A DNA stretch of 64,000 nucleotides. It comes from CAIWHR01 sp963741355. GTDB taxonomy: Bacteria > Pseudomonadota > Gammaproteobacteria > Burkholderiales > Casimicrobiaceae. A model generated the notes under the pieces. It saw only the letters and a program-made list of their open reading frames with translations, was not told where the DNA came from and ran no database searches. The stretch covers positions 1 to 64,000 of the forward strand of contig CAVUIG010000013.1 in the NCBI GenBank assembly GCA_963741355.1, in the 5' to 3' direction. Every line of letters begins with the position of its first letter. Positions within the stretch are counted from its first letter, which is position 1. The position numbers were made by a program, and so were the translations under genes. Below are positions 32,762 through 41,337 of the stretch, piece after piece.

Positions 32762-33313
32762 TCACTTGATGGACGCCAGCTCCTTCTTCAGCGCCTCGAC
32801 GTTCTTCTCGTGCATGCCCACTCCCTGGCGCAACCTCGCAATGCGTTCGCGATATTTCTCGACGTCGGCTTTCTCCTCGGGCAGCGCCGCAGGCGCGCCG
32901 TCGGCGTAGGCGGTGCGCGCTTCCGTCAGCAGCTTTTCCTCCGTGGCGAGCTCCTCGGAAAGCACCTTCCGGCGAACGTCGTCGCGCCCCTTCTGCGTCC
33001 CCGCGTCGACCTTCGGGAATCCAGCGGGCGACGGCGCGGATGCGGCGCGCGGCGTCGAGCGCGGCGCCGGCGCGGGCTCCGCCTCCGGCGCGCCCGGAAC
33101 GTTGAAATAGGACGGATCGCCGGACGCCGTCATGCACTTGTACAGCGTCGCGGTGACGGCGACCGGCTTGTTGACGCAGCCGGACTCCTTCGCCTTTTCC
33201 GACAGCGTGGCCGCGCGCGCCGCACCGCTCGCGAAAAGCACGCAGGCGAGCGCGCAAACGACCGGCGCGGCGACGGCAGAGCGGCATCGTGCGTTCGTGG
33301 GATCGCCGGTCAT
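32762..33313 (-). CDS. DUF4124 periplasmic protein with coiled coil
   Basis: Exported protein of 183 aa, function unknown. After a signal peptide (VVCALACVLFASGAARA) a DUF4124-type segment reads TLYKCMTASGDPSYFNVPG. A proline/alanine-rich linker leads to a charged helical region (EELATEEKLLTEARTAY, then EKYRERIARLRQG) likely to form a coiled coil. It lies between glnA and ntrB, a position where such genes are common in Betaproteobacteria. No catalytic motif is seen. Confidence 0.75.
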   Translation of the reverse strand: MTGDPTNARCRSAVAAPVVCALACVLFASGAARAATLSEKAKESGCVNKPVAVTATLYKCMTASGDPSYFNVPGAPEAEPAPAPRSTPRAASAPSPAGFPKVDAGTQKGRDDVRRKVLSEELATEEKLLTEARTAYADGAPAALPEEKADVEKYRERIARLRQGVGMHEKNVEALKKELASIK

Positions 33314-33348
33314 GGTGCTGCAGTGTATTGAATTCGCGCGCGGCAGGC

Positions 33349-33382
33349 AAAAAGGGGCGGACCGCGAGGGCCCGCCCCTTTT
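33349..33382 (-). terminator. Rho-independent terminator after glnA
   Basis: An 11-bp perfect stem, AAAAGGGGCGG paired with CCGCCCCTTTT (33372-33382), with an 11-base loop. Read on the minus strand, the hairpin ends in five T residues, 24 bases downstream of the glnA stop. It separates glnA from the DUF4124-ntrB-ntrC genes, though partial readthrough is possible. Confidence 0.8.
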
Positions 33383-33405
33383 CGGGCGTCACTGCAGCGG
33401 TCGAA

Positions 33406-34818
33406 TTACAGGCTGTAGTACATCTCGTACTCGACCGGATGCGTCGTCATGCGGAAGCGCGTGACCTCCTCCATCTTGAGCGCGACGTACGCGTCCAGCA
33501 TGTCGTCGGTGAACACGCCGCCCTTGGTCAGGAACGCGCGGTCGCGGTTGAGGTGATCGAGCGCCTCGTCCAGCGATGCACACGGGTGCGGGACCTTGGC
33601 GGCTTCCTCGGGCTCGAGGTCGTACAGGTTCTTGTCCATCGGGTCGCCAGGGTGGATCTTGTTCTGTACGCCGTCGAGCCCGGCCATCAGCATCGCCGAG
33701 AACGCGAGATACGGATTCGCCGTCGGATCGGGGAAGCGCACCTCGATGCGGCGGCCCTTCGGGTTCGACACGTACGGAATGCGGATCGCCGCCGAGCGAT
33801 TGCGCGCCGAATACGCGAGGTTGATCGGCGCCTCGAATCCCGGGACGAGGCGCTTGTACGAGTTCGTGCCCGGGTTGGTGATGGCGTTGAGCGCCTTCGC
33901 GTGCTTGATGATGCCGCCGATGTAATAGAGCGCGATCTCGGAGAGCCCTGCGTAGCCGTCGCCGGCGAACAGGTTCTTGCCGTCCTTGAAGATCGACTGG
34001 TGGCAGTGCATGCCGGATCCGTTGTCGCCGACGATCGGCTTCGGCATGAACGTCGCCGTCTTGCCATACGCGTGCGCCGTGTTGTGCACCGCGTACTTCA
34101 GGATCTGCAGCCAGTCGGCGCGCTGGACGAGCGGCGCGAACTTCGTGCCGATCTCGCACTGCCCCGCGGTCGCGACTTCATGATGGTGGACCTCGACCTC
34201 CACGCCCATCTGCTCCAGCGCGAGGCAGATCGCCGACCGGATGTCCTGCAGCGAGTCGACCGGCGGGACGGGAAAATAGCCGCCCTTCACGGTCGGCCGA
34301 TGGCCCATGTTGCCGCCCTCGAATTTTTCGCCGGACGACCACGCGGCTTCGGACGAGAAGATCTTGCAGTAGCTGCCCGACATGTCGACCGACCACTCGA
34401 CGGCGTCGAAGATGAAGAATTCGGGCTCGGGGCCGAAATAGGCGGTGTCGCCAAGCCCCGTTGACTTGAGGTACGCCTCCGCGCGACGGGCGAGCGAGCG
34501 CGGGTCGCGCTCGTAGCCCTTGCCGTCGGACGGCTCGACGACGTCGCAGCTGATGTTGAGCGTCGTCTCGTCCATGAACGGATCGATGTAGGCCGTGCTG
34601 GCGTCGGGCATCAGCAGCATGTCGGAGGCCTGGATGCCTTTCCATCCCGCGATCGACGAGCCGTCGAAGGCGTGGCCGGACTCGAACTTGTCCATCGTGA
34701 ATACCTTGTGCGGCACCGAGACGTGCTGCTCCTTGCCGCGGGTATCCGTGAAGCGGAAGTCGACGAACTTGACCTCCTTGTCCTTGATCATTTTCAGCAC
34801 GTCTGCGGGGGTGGTCAT
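33406..34818 (-). CDS. glnA: Glutamine synthetase, type I
   Basis: Dodecameric glutamine synthetase of 470 aa, which makes glutamine from glutamate, ammonia and ATP. Family motifs: DGSSIAGWKGI near the N-terminus, AYFGPEPEFF metal site, HEVATAGQCEIG, the ATP-site GMHCHQSI, NPGTNSYKRLVPG and the glutamate-site NRSAAIRIP. The adenylylated tyrosine is in NLYDLEPEE near residue 398, so activity is probably also controlled by GlnE. A sigma-54 promoter and NtrC sites lie upstream. Confidence 0.96.
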   Translation of the reverse strand: MTTPADVLKMIKDKEVKFVDFRFTDTRGKEQHVSVPHKVFTMDKFESGHAFDGSSIAGWKGIQASDMLLMPDASTAYIDPFMDETTLNISCDVVEPSDGKGYERDPRSLARRAEAYLKSTGLGDTAYFGPEPEFFIFDAVEWSVDMSGSYCKIFSSEAAWSSGEKFEGGNMGHRPTVKGGYFPVPPVDSLQDIRSAICLALEQMGVEVEVHHHEVATAGQCEIGTKFAPLVQRADWLQILKYAVHNTAHAYGKTATFMPKPIVGDNGSGMHCHQSIFKDGKNLFAGDGYAGLSEIALYYIGGIIKHAKALNAITNPGTNSYKRLVPGFEAPINLAYSARNRSAAIRIPYVSNPKGRRIEVRFPDPTANPYLAFSAMLMAGLDGVQNKIHPGDPMDKNLYDLEPEEAAKVPHPCASLDEALDHLNRDRAFLTKGGVFTDDMLDAYVALKMEEVTRFRMTTHPVEYEMYYSL

Positions 34819-34883
34819 CTGACTCTCCTGGTTGCTACTCTCGAATTCGTTCGATGCAATGCAATAGAAGCCGGAAACGCATC

Positions 34884-34899
34884 AGCGAGAACTATGCCA
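34884..34899 (-). promoter_or_regulatory. Sigma-54 (RpoN) promoter of glnA
   Basis: On the minus strand TGGCATAGTTCTCGCT keeps the invariant GG (-24) and GC (-12) with the exact spacing of the RpoN consensus TGGCACR-N4-TTGCW. It lies about 66 bases upstream of the glnA ATG. Together with the upstream NtrC site this is a standard nitrogen-regulated glnA promoter. Confidence 0.7.
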
Positions 34900-34972
34900 T
34901 AACCGGAATGCCCGGAAACCCATGATTTGCCGGCCGCGAGGCGTCGCCGACGCCTCAACTGCAGAAAAAATC

Positions 34973-34987
34973 GCACCGAAATGGTGC
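34973..34987 (-). promoter_or_regulatory. NtrC binding site, perfect
   Basis: GCACCGAAATGGTGC matches the NtrC site GCACC-N5-GGTGC exactly, centred roughly 107 bases upstream of the inferred start of glnA transcription. This is a normal enhancer position. Confidence 0.8.
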
Positions 34988-35041
34988 CGCCGGGCTGGTT
35001 ATTGCCCCATCCTAGTGCGATCAACGATGTGGGGACCCAAG

Positions 35042-35060
35042 GCATTGATGCGGTGCATCA
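35042..35060 (-). promoter_or_regulatory. Second, weaker NtrC-like site
   Basis: GCATTGATGCGGTGC (35042-35056) keeps one perfect half, GGTGC, and three bases of the other, 69 bases upstream of the perfect site. It overlaps the palindrome TGATGC-GGT-GCATCA (35046-35060). Tandem NtrC sites upstream of glnA are common. The rest of the 391-bp gap to 35209 shows no gene. Confidence 0.45.
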
Positions 35061-35209
35061 TTATTCGCTCCATTTTGGGCAATCCGCATCTGGGCGCAAC
35101 AATGGAGCATCGCTGAATTTTCGCAAGTCACTGTTATTAAAATGAAAACTTGGCTTAGTCGAGCCACACGCCGCGCACCGAGATGGTGCGAGGGCGTGCC
35201 GTTGCTCGA

Positions 35210-36034
35210 TCAGGGGTAGAACATGTAGAGGCGGTAGCCCGCCTGCATCGTCGCGCTCGCGTCGACGAAGACTTTGACGGCGACTTCGCCGTTGGCCGGA
35301 ATGCCGCGCGCGAGATCCGCCGTCGCGTCGACGTAATCCGACGGCGTGAGCGCGCGCCGCACGACCACCTTGTCGGCGGCATCGGTGAGCGAAAACTCGA
35401 GGTACGGATATTCGAGCGGCCACGCCGCGTGGCTGCGCATGGCCGCGGACAGGATCAGCAGGCCCTTGTGCGACGGATCCGCCTCGAGGCCCGAGGACTC
35501 GAACGTCAGGTATTTCATCGCGACGTCGCGCAGCGGCGCAATCTTGCAGCCGACGGTTGCGCATGCGCGCACGAGCAGGGGTTTCGCCGACGGCACCTGC
35601 GCGGCGATCGCGTCGCGATAATGGAAGACCAGCTGGCCGGCGAGCGACAGCATGAGCAGCGGGACCAGGAGCGCATAGAAGACCGCGGCGCCGCGGCGGC
35701 GCGGCTTGCGCTTGTCCCAGGCGAAGCGCTCGTCGTAGTCGATGCGCGGCGTGTCCTCCCACGCGCGCGAAAACGTCTCCGGCGGCTCGGGCGGTTCGAG
35801 CGCCTGCGCGCTGCGCAGCGTCACCGTCGGAGGCCCCCGCATGGCCTCGTCGTAGGCCTCGTCGTCGGGCGGCGGCTCGCGCCGCGGCGCGAGCGAAATC
35901 AGCTCGGCATTGCCGTCGAACACGGTCTTGCAATGGCCGCAGCGCACCTGCCCGCCGCGCAGCGCGAGCTGCTGCGGCGTGACGCGAAAGATCGTCGTGC
36001 AGCCCGGGCAGCGCGTATATCGTTCGTCGGCCAT
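35210..36034 (-). CDS. Zinc-ribbon and DUF3426 membrane protein
   Basis: Protein of 274 aa with an N-terminal zinc ribbon (C9-x2-C12 in CPGCTTIF and C32-x2-C35 in CGHCKTVF), a charged low-complexity stretch, one transmembrane helix (AVFYALLVPLLMLSLAGQLV, about 115-134) and a periplasmic DUF3426 domain. Such proteins (MJ0042 zinc finger plus DUF3426) commonly follow prmA in Betaproteobacteria. Function unknown. It starts 69 bases after the prmA stop. Confidence 0.85.
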   Translation of the reverse strand: MADERYTRCPGCTTIFRVTPQQLALRGGQVRCGHCKTVFDGNAELISLAPRREPPPDDEAYDEAMRGPPTVTLRSAQALEPPEPPETFSRAWEDTPRIDYDERFAWDKRKPRRRGAAVFYALLVPLLMLSLAGQLVFHYRDAIAAQVPSAKPLLVRACATVGCKIAPLRDVAMKYLTFESSGLEADPSHKGLLILSAAMRSHAAWPLEYPYLEFSLTDAADKVVVRRALTPSDYVDATADLARGIPANGEVAVKVFVDASATMQAGYRLYMFYP

Positions 36035-36103
36035 GCGGCAAGCCGCGCGTGGATTCGCGGCGTCCTTTGAGTTCGCGGTTCGGCGGAGTGAGTTTGCGAA
36101 GAA

Positions 36104-37008
36104 CTATCGGGTGAGGCGCTCGCCCGCGAGGGCGATCCAACCGTCCTCGCCAGCGTTCCAGACCGCAATATTAAACCACTCGGCGTACGCGGACACGACG
36201 GTCTCGGCCTGCGTCGCGAGGATGCCGGACAGCACGACGCGCCCGCCTTCGCGGACCCGCGCCGCGATGAGCGGCGAGAGCATGACGAGCGGATTGGCGA
36301 GGATGTTGGCGACGACGACGTCGTAGGTGGCGCCGTCGCGCGCGCCGACGCGGTTCGCCAGCATGAAAGTCGCGTCGACATGATTGGCGGCCGCATTCGC
36401 GCGCGCGGCCGCGACAGCCTGCGCATCGATGTCGACGCCGTCCGCGCGGCCCGCGCCGAGCATGGCGGCGGCGATCGCAAGGATCCCCGAGCCGCAGCCG
36501 TAGTCGAGGACGGATTCTCCTTCCGGAGGTTGCGCGACAGCCATTCGAGGCAAAGCCGCGTCGTCGGGTGCGATCCCGTTCCGAACGCAAGCCCCGGGTC
36601 GAGCGCGATGTTGATGGCGCGGGCGTCGACGGGCTCGCACCAGGTCGGCACGATCCACAGCCGCTCGGAAATGCGGATCGGCGCGAACTGCGCCTGCGTC
36701 GCGCGCACCCAGTCGGCGTCGGCGACCGGATGAATCTCGTGGGGCGGCGCCGCTGCGCCGAGCGATGCCGCGGCGCCGGCGAGCGCGCCGCGCCAGTCGG
36801 TCTCGTGTGCGAACAGCGCCGTGATCCGGCTCACTGGCCAGTGCATGCCGGCGGGCTCTCCGGGTTCGGCGTAGAGCGGAGTCTCGGCGGGGGTTCCCGC
36901 GTACGGATCGGCGATGTCGACGGACAGCGCCCCGGTCGCGAGCAGCGCGTCGCCCCAGCCATCGGCGGCGCCGGCGTCCACGTCGAAGCAAAGCGCGAGA
37001 TACGCCAT
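36104..37008 (-). CDS. prmA: Ribosomal protein L11 methyltransferase, frameshifted
   Basis: SAM-dependent trimethyltransferase of ribosomal protein L11, about 301 aa. The N-terminal substrate-binding domain begins MAYLALCFDVDAG; the linker contains PGLAFGTGSHPTT; the SAM motif is ESVLDYGCGSGILAI and the catalytic region is VVVANILANPL. The frame breaks near 36521. Unlike the other breaks in this window it needs one base added, giving LRKGESVLDYG. The N-terminal domain is somewhat diverged. It follows accC, as in related genomes. Confidence 0.88.
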
Positions 37009-37038
37009 CGTGATCACGCCGACCTCGCGAAGGCTGGC

Positions 37039-38445
37039 TCAGCCCGCGAGCTTGCGTTTGGCGAGCTTCTCTTCGAGATAGTGGATCGACGCGCCGCCGC
37101 GCAGGAACTTGTCGTCGATGAGAAGCTCCTGGTGCAGCGGGATGTTCGTCTTGATGCCTTCGACGACCGTCTCCGACAGCGCGATGCGCATTCGCGCGAT
37201 CGCCTGCTCGCGCGTGTCGCCGTAGGCGATGATCTTGCCGATCATCGAGTCATAGTAGGGCGGCACGAAATAGTTGTGATAGACGTGCGAATCGACGCGG
37301 ATGCCCGGCCCCCCCGGCGCGTGCCACGACGTGATTCGCCCCGGCGAGGGCACGAACGTGTAGGGGTCCTCGGCATTGATCCGGCACTCGATCGCATGGC
37401 CGCGGCGGACGATGTCGCGCTGGCGGAAGCGGAGCTTCTGGCCGGCGGCGACGCGGATCTGCTCCTGCACGATGTCGATCCCGGTGATGAGCTCGGTCAC
37501 CGGGTGCTCGACCTGAATCCGCGTGTTCATCTCGATGAAATAGAACTCGTTGTCCTGGAACAGGAACTCGAAGGTGCCGGCGCCGCGATAGCTGATCTTG
37601 CGGCAGGCCTCGGCGCAGCGCTCGCCGATGCGGACGAGCGCGCGCAGCGACATCCCGGGCGCCGGCGCCTCCTCGATGATCTTCTGGTGGCGCCGCTGCA
37701 TCGAGCAGTCGCGCTCGAACAGATAGACGGCGTTCTTGTGCTCGTCGGCGAGCACCTGGATCTCGATGTGGCGCGGCTCGGACAGGAACTTCTCGATGTA
37801 GACGGCCGGGTTTCCGAATGCCGCCTGCGCCTCCGTCTTGGTCAGCATCACCGCCGACAGGAGCGCGGCCTCGGTGTGGACGACGCGCATGCCGCGCCCG
37901 CCGCCGCCGCCCGACGCCTTGATGATGACGGGGTATCCGACCTCGCGCGCGATCTTGACGATCTCCTTCGGGTCGTCCGGAAGCGCGTCGGGCGACCCGG
38001 GAACGCACGGGACGCCCGCCTTGTTCATCGCCGCCTTCGCGCTGACCTTGTCGCCCATCAGCCGGATCGTGTCCGCGCGCGGCCCGATGAAGACGAAGCC
38101 CGAGCGCTCGACCTTCTCGGCGAAGTCGGCGTTCTCGGCAAGGAAGCCGTATCCCGGATGGATTGCCTGGGCGTCGGTGACCTCCGCCGCGGCGATGATC
38201 GCCGGCACGTTGAGGTAGCTCAGCGCCGACGCAGCCGGCCCGATGCAGACCGACTCGTCGGCGAGCCGGACGTATTTCGCCTCGCGGTCGGCCTCGGAGT
38301 GAACGACGACGGTGCGGATGCCGAGCTCGCGGCAGGCGCGCTGGATGCGCAGCGCGATCTCGCCGCGATTGGCGATGAGAACCTTGCCGAACAGCTGGTT
38401 CGGGTTCTTCGCGACGACGGGGGACGAGGCGGGACGCAGCGCCAA
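37039..38445 (-). CDS. accC: Biotin carboxylase subunit of acetyl-CoA carboxylase
   Basis: ATP-grasp enzyme that carboxylates biotin on AccB in the first step of fatty-acid synthesis, 468 aa. Motifs: KVLIANRGEIALR, ATP-binding KASGGGGGRGMR, QVEHPVTE and EMNTRIQ. The family normally starts just before KVLIANRGE; no ATG is available there. The nearest candidate is a TTG at 38445, which adds about 15 residues. It begins 7 bases after the accB stop. Confidence 0.95.
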   Translation of the reverse strand: MALRPASSPVVAKNPNQLFGKVLIANRGEIALRIQRACRELGIRTVVVHSEADREAKYVRLADESVCIGPAASALSYLNVPAIIAAAEVTDAQAIHPGYGFLAENADFAEKVERSGFVFIGPRADTIRLMGDKVSAKAAMNKAGVPCVPGSPDALPDDPKEIVKIAREVGYPVIIKASGGGGGRGMRVVHTEAALLSAVMLTKTEAQAAFGNPAVYIEKFLSEPRHIEIQVLADEHKNAVYLFERDCSMQRRHQKIIEEAPAPGMSLRALVRIGERCAEACRKISYRGAGTFEFLFQDNEFYFIEMNTRIQVEHPVTELITGIDIVQEQIRVAAGQKLRFRQRDIVRRGHAIECRINAEDPYTFVPSPGRITSWHAPGGPGIRVDSHVYHNYFVPPYYDSMIGKIIAYGDTREQAIARMRIALSETVVEGIKTNIPLHQELLIDDKFLRGGASIHYLEEKLAKRKLAG

Positions 38446-38452
38446 ATGTCGC

Positions 38453-38912
38453 TCAGCCGATCACGACGAGCGGCTGGCCGAACTCGACCGGCTGGCCGTT
38501 CTCGACGAGGATTTCCTTCACGACGCCGGACTTGTCCGAGTCGATCTCGTTCATGAGCTTCATCGCCTCGATGATGCAGAGCGTGTCGCCTTCCTGGACG
38601 GTGTCGCCGATCTCGACGAAGACCTTCGCGCCCGGCGAGGCGGCGCGGTAGAACGTGCCGACCATGGGACTCTTCACGAGGTGGCCGAGAGGCTCCTCGG
38701 CGACGGGTGCCGGCTCCGCCACGGGCGGCGCGGCGGAGGCCGGGATCGCCACCGTATGCGTCGGCCGCGGGCGCCGATCCGGCGGCACCGTGAGTGCCGG
38801 CGCCGACGGCGCGGGTGATCCGCACGCGTTCCTCGTTGTCCTGGATCTCGAGCTCGGCGATGCCAGAGCTTTCGACGAGGTCGATCAGGGTCTTCAGCTT
38901 GCGCAGGTCCAT
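38453..38912 (-). CDS. accB: Biotin carboxyl carrier protein of acetyl-CoA carboxylase, frameshifted
   Basis: AccB, about 153 aa. The N-terminus MDLRKLKTLIDLVESSGIAELEI and the C-terminal biotinyl domain, with the biotinylated lysine in EAMKLMNE, are in different frames. An extra base between about 38750 and 38830, inside the alanine/proline-rich linker, explains this; its exact place cannot be fixed because linkers are not conserved. accBC form an operon. aroQ, which often precedes accB in this order, is absent. Confidence 0.9.
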
Positions 38913-39118
38913 GGGTCACCGTGCCCCGAAAGGGCGGGGAGGCGAGCGCGCGGGGGTCCCCTCGAATGCGTTGCGGGGGCCGGGAAGCGCCGGGAGGGTG
39001 TCCCCTGTGTGCGCCAATCCCGGCCAACAGCGGGCCGCCGCTGTGCGTTTGGCTTTGGCCATCGCGCGCGGTCCTTTCGTGTCTGACGGATCGGCGGAGT
39101 TTGCCGCAGATCGCGTCA

Positions 39119-39140
39119 CTTTGTCCAGTAATGGACAAAG
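39119..39140. promoter_or_regulatory. Operator-like palindrome upstream of accBC
   Basis: CTTTGTCCA-GTAA-TGGACAAAG is a perfect 9-bp inverted repeat with a 4-base spacer, in the 386-bp gap between the TlpA-like gene and accB, about 210 bases before accB. It lacks the T-run of a terminator. The form suits a dimeric repressor (TetR or GntR type), but I cannot name the regulator. The rest of the gap shows no gene. Confidence 0.5.
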
Positions 39141-39298
39141 ATCAATGCAATCAGCGCTTGAGCCGCGGCGCGTCGCTCGAATCGCGCGGCTGCGCGACGG
39201 CCACCGCGTGTCAGCGCCAGGATTGCATGAACCTGACTCCGATCGAGTTGGACCGCCATTTGATGCAATAGTTGAAGATATCCGCTTTTGTAAGATAT

Positions 39299-39838
39299 TC
39301 AAAGAAGTTGCCGGAGGATGCCGTTCAACTTCGCCTCATCGAATGGCCCGAGCTGGGTATGGACGATGCGTCCGGCGCGATCGATGATGACCGTGAAGGG
39401 CAGCGCGCCGACCCGGTTGCCGAGGGTTCGCGACAGCTCGATGGCGCCGAAGCCGCCGATGACGGTCGGATAGTCCGGGCGGGTCTCCGAAACGAACTCG
39501 CGCACCTTGTCGGTCTGGTCCGCCGCGATGCCGACGAACTGCAGGCCCTTCGGACCGAGCTGCTGCTGCGCGGTCTTGAAGAGCGGCATCTCTTCGCGGC
39601 AAGGGGCGCACCAGGTCGCCCAGAAATTGACCACGAGCACCTTGCCACGCCACTGCGCGAACGCCTGCTCCTTCCCGTCCTGATCGGGAAGGGTCAGCCC
39701 GAACACCGCATTCGCATCGCCCTTGCCGGGCGCGAGATCCGGCGAATGAAACGACCGGTCGCCGAAATAGAGACCCGCGCCCAAGGCAGCGATCGCGACG
39801 ACGCTGGCGAGCGTCCAGAGATTCCAGCGTCTCGTCAT
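39299..39838 (-). CDS. TlpA/ResA-like thioredoxin
   Basis: Membrane-anchored periplasmic thiol-disulfide oxidoreductase of 179 aa. The N-terminal segment LWTLASVVAIAALGAGLYFG anchors it, and the thioredoxin domain holds the WCAPC active site in NFWATWCAPCREEMP. The cis-proline region is VGALPFTVIID. Relatives keep apocytochrome c or copper-centre thiols reduced. It follows the DsbD alpha-domain gene by 79 bases, which suggests a shared thiol pathway. Confidence 0.88.
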   Translation of the reverse strand: MTRRWNLWTLASVVAIAALGAGLYFGDRSFHSPDLAPGKGDANAVFGLTLPDQDGKEQAFAQWRGKVLVVNFWATWCAPCREEMPLFKTAQQQLGPKGLQFVGIAADQTDKVREFVSETRPDYPTVIGGFGAIELSRTLGNRVGALPFTVIIDRAGRIVHTQLGPFDEAKLNGILRQLL

Positions 39839-39917
39839 GGCCTCAGCCGATTGTGCCGATGTGGGCGCTTACTCTCGTCGATCGGTCAGGCATGGCAGGG
39901 TTTCTGCAGTGCCATGC

Positions 39918-40400
39918 TCAGTCGAGCCAGGACTTCTTGCGCGGGGCGGCTTCGACCAGGCTGCCCGGCCGGCTGCCGGCCATCGGCAGCGGCAGCGACA
40001 CCGATTGCCGCTGCGGCGGGTAGCAGACGCCGAGATCGGCACAGCCCTGCGATTCCGCGGTCACCTTGACCCGCTGGCCGGGCACTGCGTGCTGGAGCGG
40101 CAGCCGGGCGACGAGCTCGCCCCGGTAGATCTCCACGGTGCCGAAGAATTGATCGGTCTTCATCTTGCCGGGCGGGAGCTGCGGCGCGCCGGCAAGCGGC
40201 TCGGGTTCCACGGTGAACAGCAGCTTCTCCCGGTAGAGGTAGTACCCGTCCGCGATGGCGAACCGGGCCTCGACGGTCCTTTCGTCGAGCCCCCGGGCGC
40301 TGAAGGCGAACGCGCGCTCGTTCGGCAGGAGGTCGCCCTGGGCTCGTGCCGCCGGCGACATCGCCGCCGCGACAAGCAGCGCGAATCCTGCGGCTCGCAC
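39918..40400 (-). CDS. DsbD N-terminal (alpha) domain, stand-alone
   Basis: Secreted protein of about 160 aa that matches only the periplasmic alpha domain of DsbD. The signal peptide (FALLVAAAMSPAARA) follows a GTG start at 40400, the best choice because sequence upstream overlaps cutA. The two redox cysteines are in CADLGVCYPP, as in E. coli DsbD. The membrane beta domain and thioredoxin gamma domain of a normal ~600-aa DsbD are missing: the frame stops at 39918 and the TlpA-like gene follows. It may be a remnant, or part of a split system whose membrane part lies elsewhere. Confidence 0.75.
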   Translation of the reverse strand: MRAAGFALLVAAAMSPAARAQGDLLPNERAFAFSARGLDERTVEARFAIADGYYLYREKLLFTVEPEPLAGAPQLPPGKMKTDQFFGTVEIYRGELVARLPLQHAVPGQRVKVTAESQGCADLGVCYPPQRQSVSLPLPMAGSRPGSLVEAAPRKKSWLD

Positions 40401-40425
40401 GGCGCGCGCGGGCCCCGCGAGCCGG

Positions 40426-40752
40426 TCATTCGGGCGCGGTTTCGGCGGCGATCCAGTCGAGATAGCGGGCGAGGCCATGGACGAGGGGGACAGCGACGAT
40501 TTCCGGAAGTTCGTAGGGATGCACCGCGAGCACGGCGGATTCGACCTCGGAATACCGTGCCCGGCGCGTCTTGATCGCCACCGGAACTTCCTGTCCGGTT
40601 TCGATCTTTCCGCGCCAGTGATAAAGTGATTCCACCGGCGCGCCGATGCTGACACACGCGGCCAGCCTGCGCTCGAGGAGCGCAAGCGCGAGCGCATGTG
40701 CCGCCGCATGATCGGGCATCTGCGTCAGCACGAGGATGGCGTCGTCGGCCAA
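40426..40752 (-). CDS. cutA: CutA divalent-cation tolerance protein
   Basis: Trimeric CutA1-family protein of 108 aa linked to copper tolerance. Family pattern: ILVLTQMPDHAAAHALALALLERRLAACV in the first half, then SLYHWRGKIE and the conserved HPYELPEIVAVP. The start is a TTG at 40752 (LADDAILVL), the only start that keeps the first beta strand. Its 5' end is 9 bases from the fxsA start on the other strand. Confidence 0.88.
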   Translation of the reverse strand: MADDAILVLTQMPDHAAAHALALALLERRLAACVSIGAPVESLYHWRGKIETGQEVPVAIKTRRARYSEVESAVLAVHPYELPEIVAVPLVHGLARYLDWIAAETAPE

Positions 40753-40761
40753 GGAGTCTCG

Positions 40762-41163
40762 ATGCGTTTTCTGCTGCTCGCGATTGTACTGGCTTTCCCG
40801 GTGCTCGACCTGTACGCGACCGTGCGCTTCGCGCACTGGACCGGGGTGCCCGCGTGGATCTGGCTCGGCATGTCCGTCTTCACCGGGTTCTTCCTGCTGC
40901 AAAGCGAACGCCACGCCTTCCGCGCCAGGATGATCGCGGCGATGCACGGCGAGCAATCGATGCTGCGCGGCCTTCTCGACAGCGGGCGCAAGCTGCTGGC
41001 GGCGCTCCTGTTCCTTCTGCCCGGCATCATCAGCGACGTGATCGCGCTGATGCTGCTCGCGCTGCCGTTGAACGTCGGCCGCGAGACCGGGCCGCTGCCC
41101 GCCGGGGCCGGACGCACCCGCGCGACGCCCGCCGCGCTCGACGGCGAGTACCGGCGCGACTGA
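40762..41163 (+). CDS. fxsA: FxsA family membrane protein
   Basis: Inner-membrane protein of 133 aa of the FxsA family, named for suppression of phage F exclusion in E. coli; the general role is not settled. It shows FPVLDLYATVRFA and the conserved LLPGIISDVIALMLL, with four hydrophobic segments. A strong Shine-Dalgarno AAGGAG (40751-40756) lies across the start codon of divergent cutA. Confidence 0.85.
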   Translation: MRFLLLAIVLAFPVLDLYATVRFAHWTGVPAWIWLGMSVFTGFFLLQSERHAFRARMIAAMHGEQSMLRGLLDSGRKLLAALLFLLPGIISDVIALMLLALPLNVGRETGPLPAGAGRTRATPAALDGEYRRD

Positions 41164-41337
41164 GCGAGGCGGGCGAGCGATAGCGAGCCAAGGCCCGAAG
41201 GGCGCGTCGCCGAGCGATGGAGGTCGCGCCGACGCTTCGCGCCGTTGCAGACGACGTGCGACGGTGCGAATAGGCACGCCGCCTCTGCGCCGCGTCCTCG
41301 ACGTGCGCGGCAGCCCCTGCTCCTGCGCTCCAGCGTC

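Noticed and set aside
36104..37008. prmA frameshift as real gene decay
   Set aside because: Both halves keep family motifs and one added base restores the frame, in line with the other indels in this window.
38913..39298. Degraded aroQ before accB
   Set aside because: Neither strand shows AroQ motifs in any frame, so the gene appears absent rather than frameshifted.
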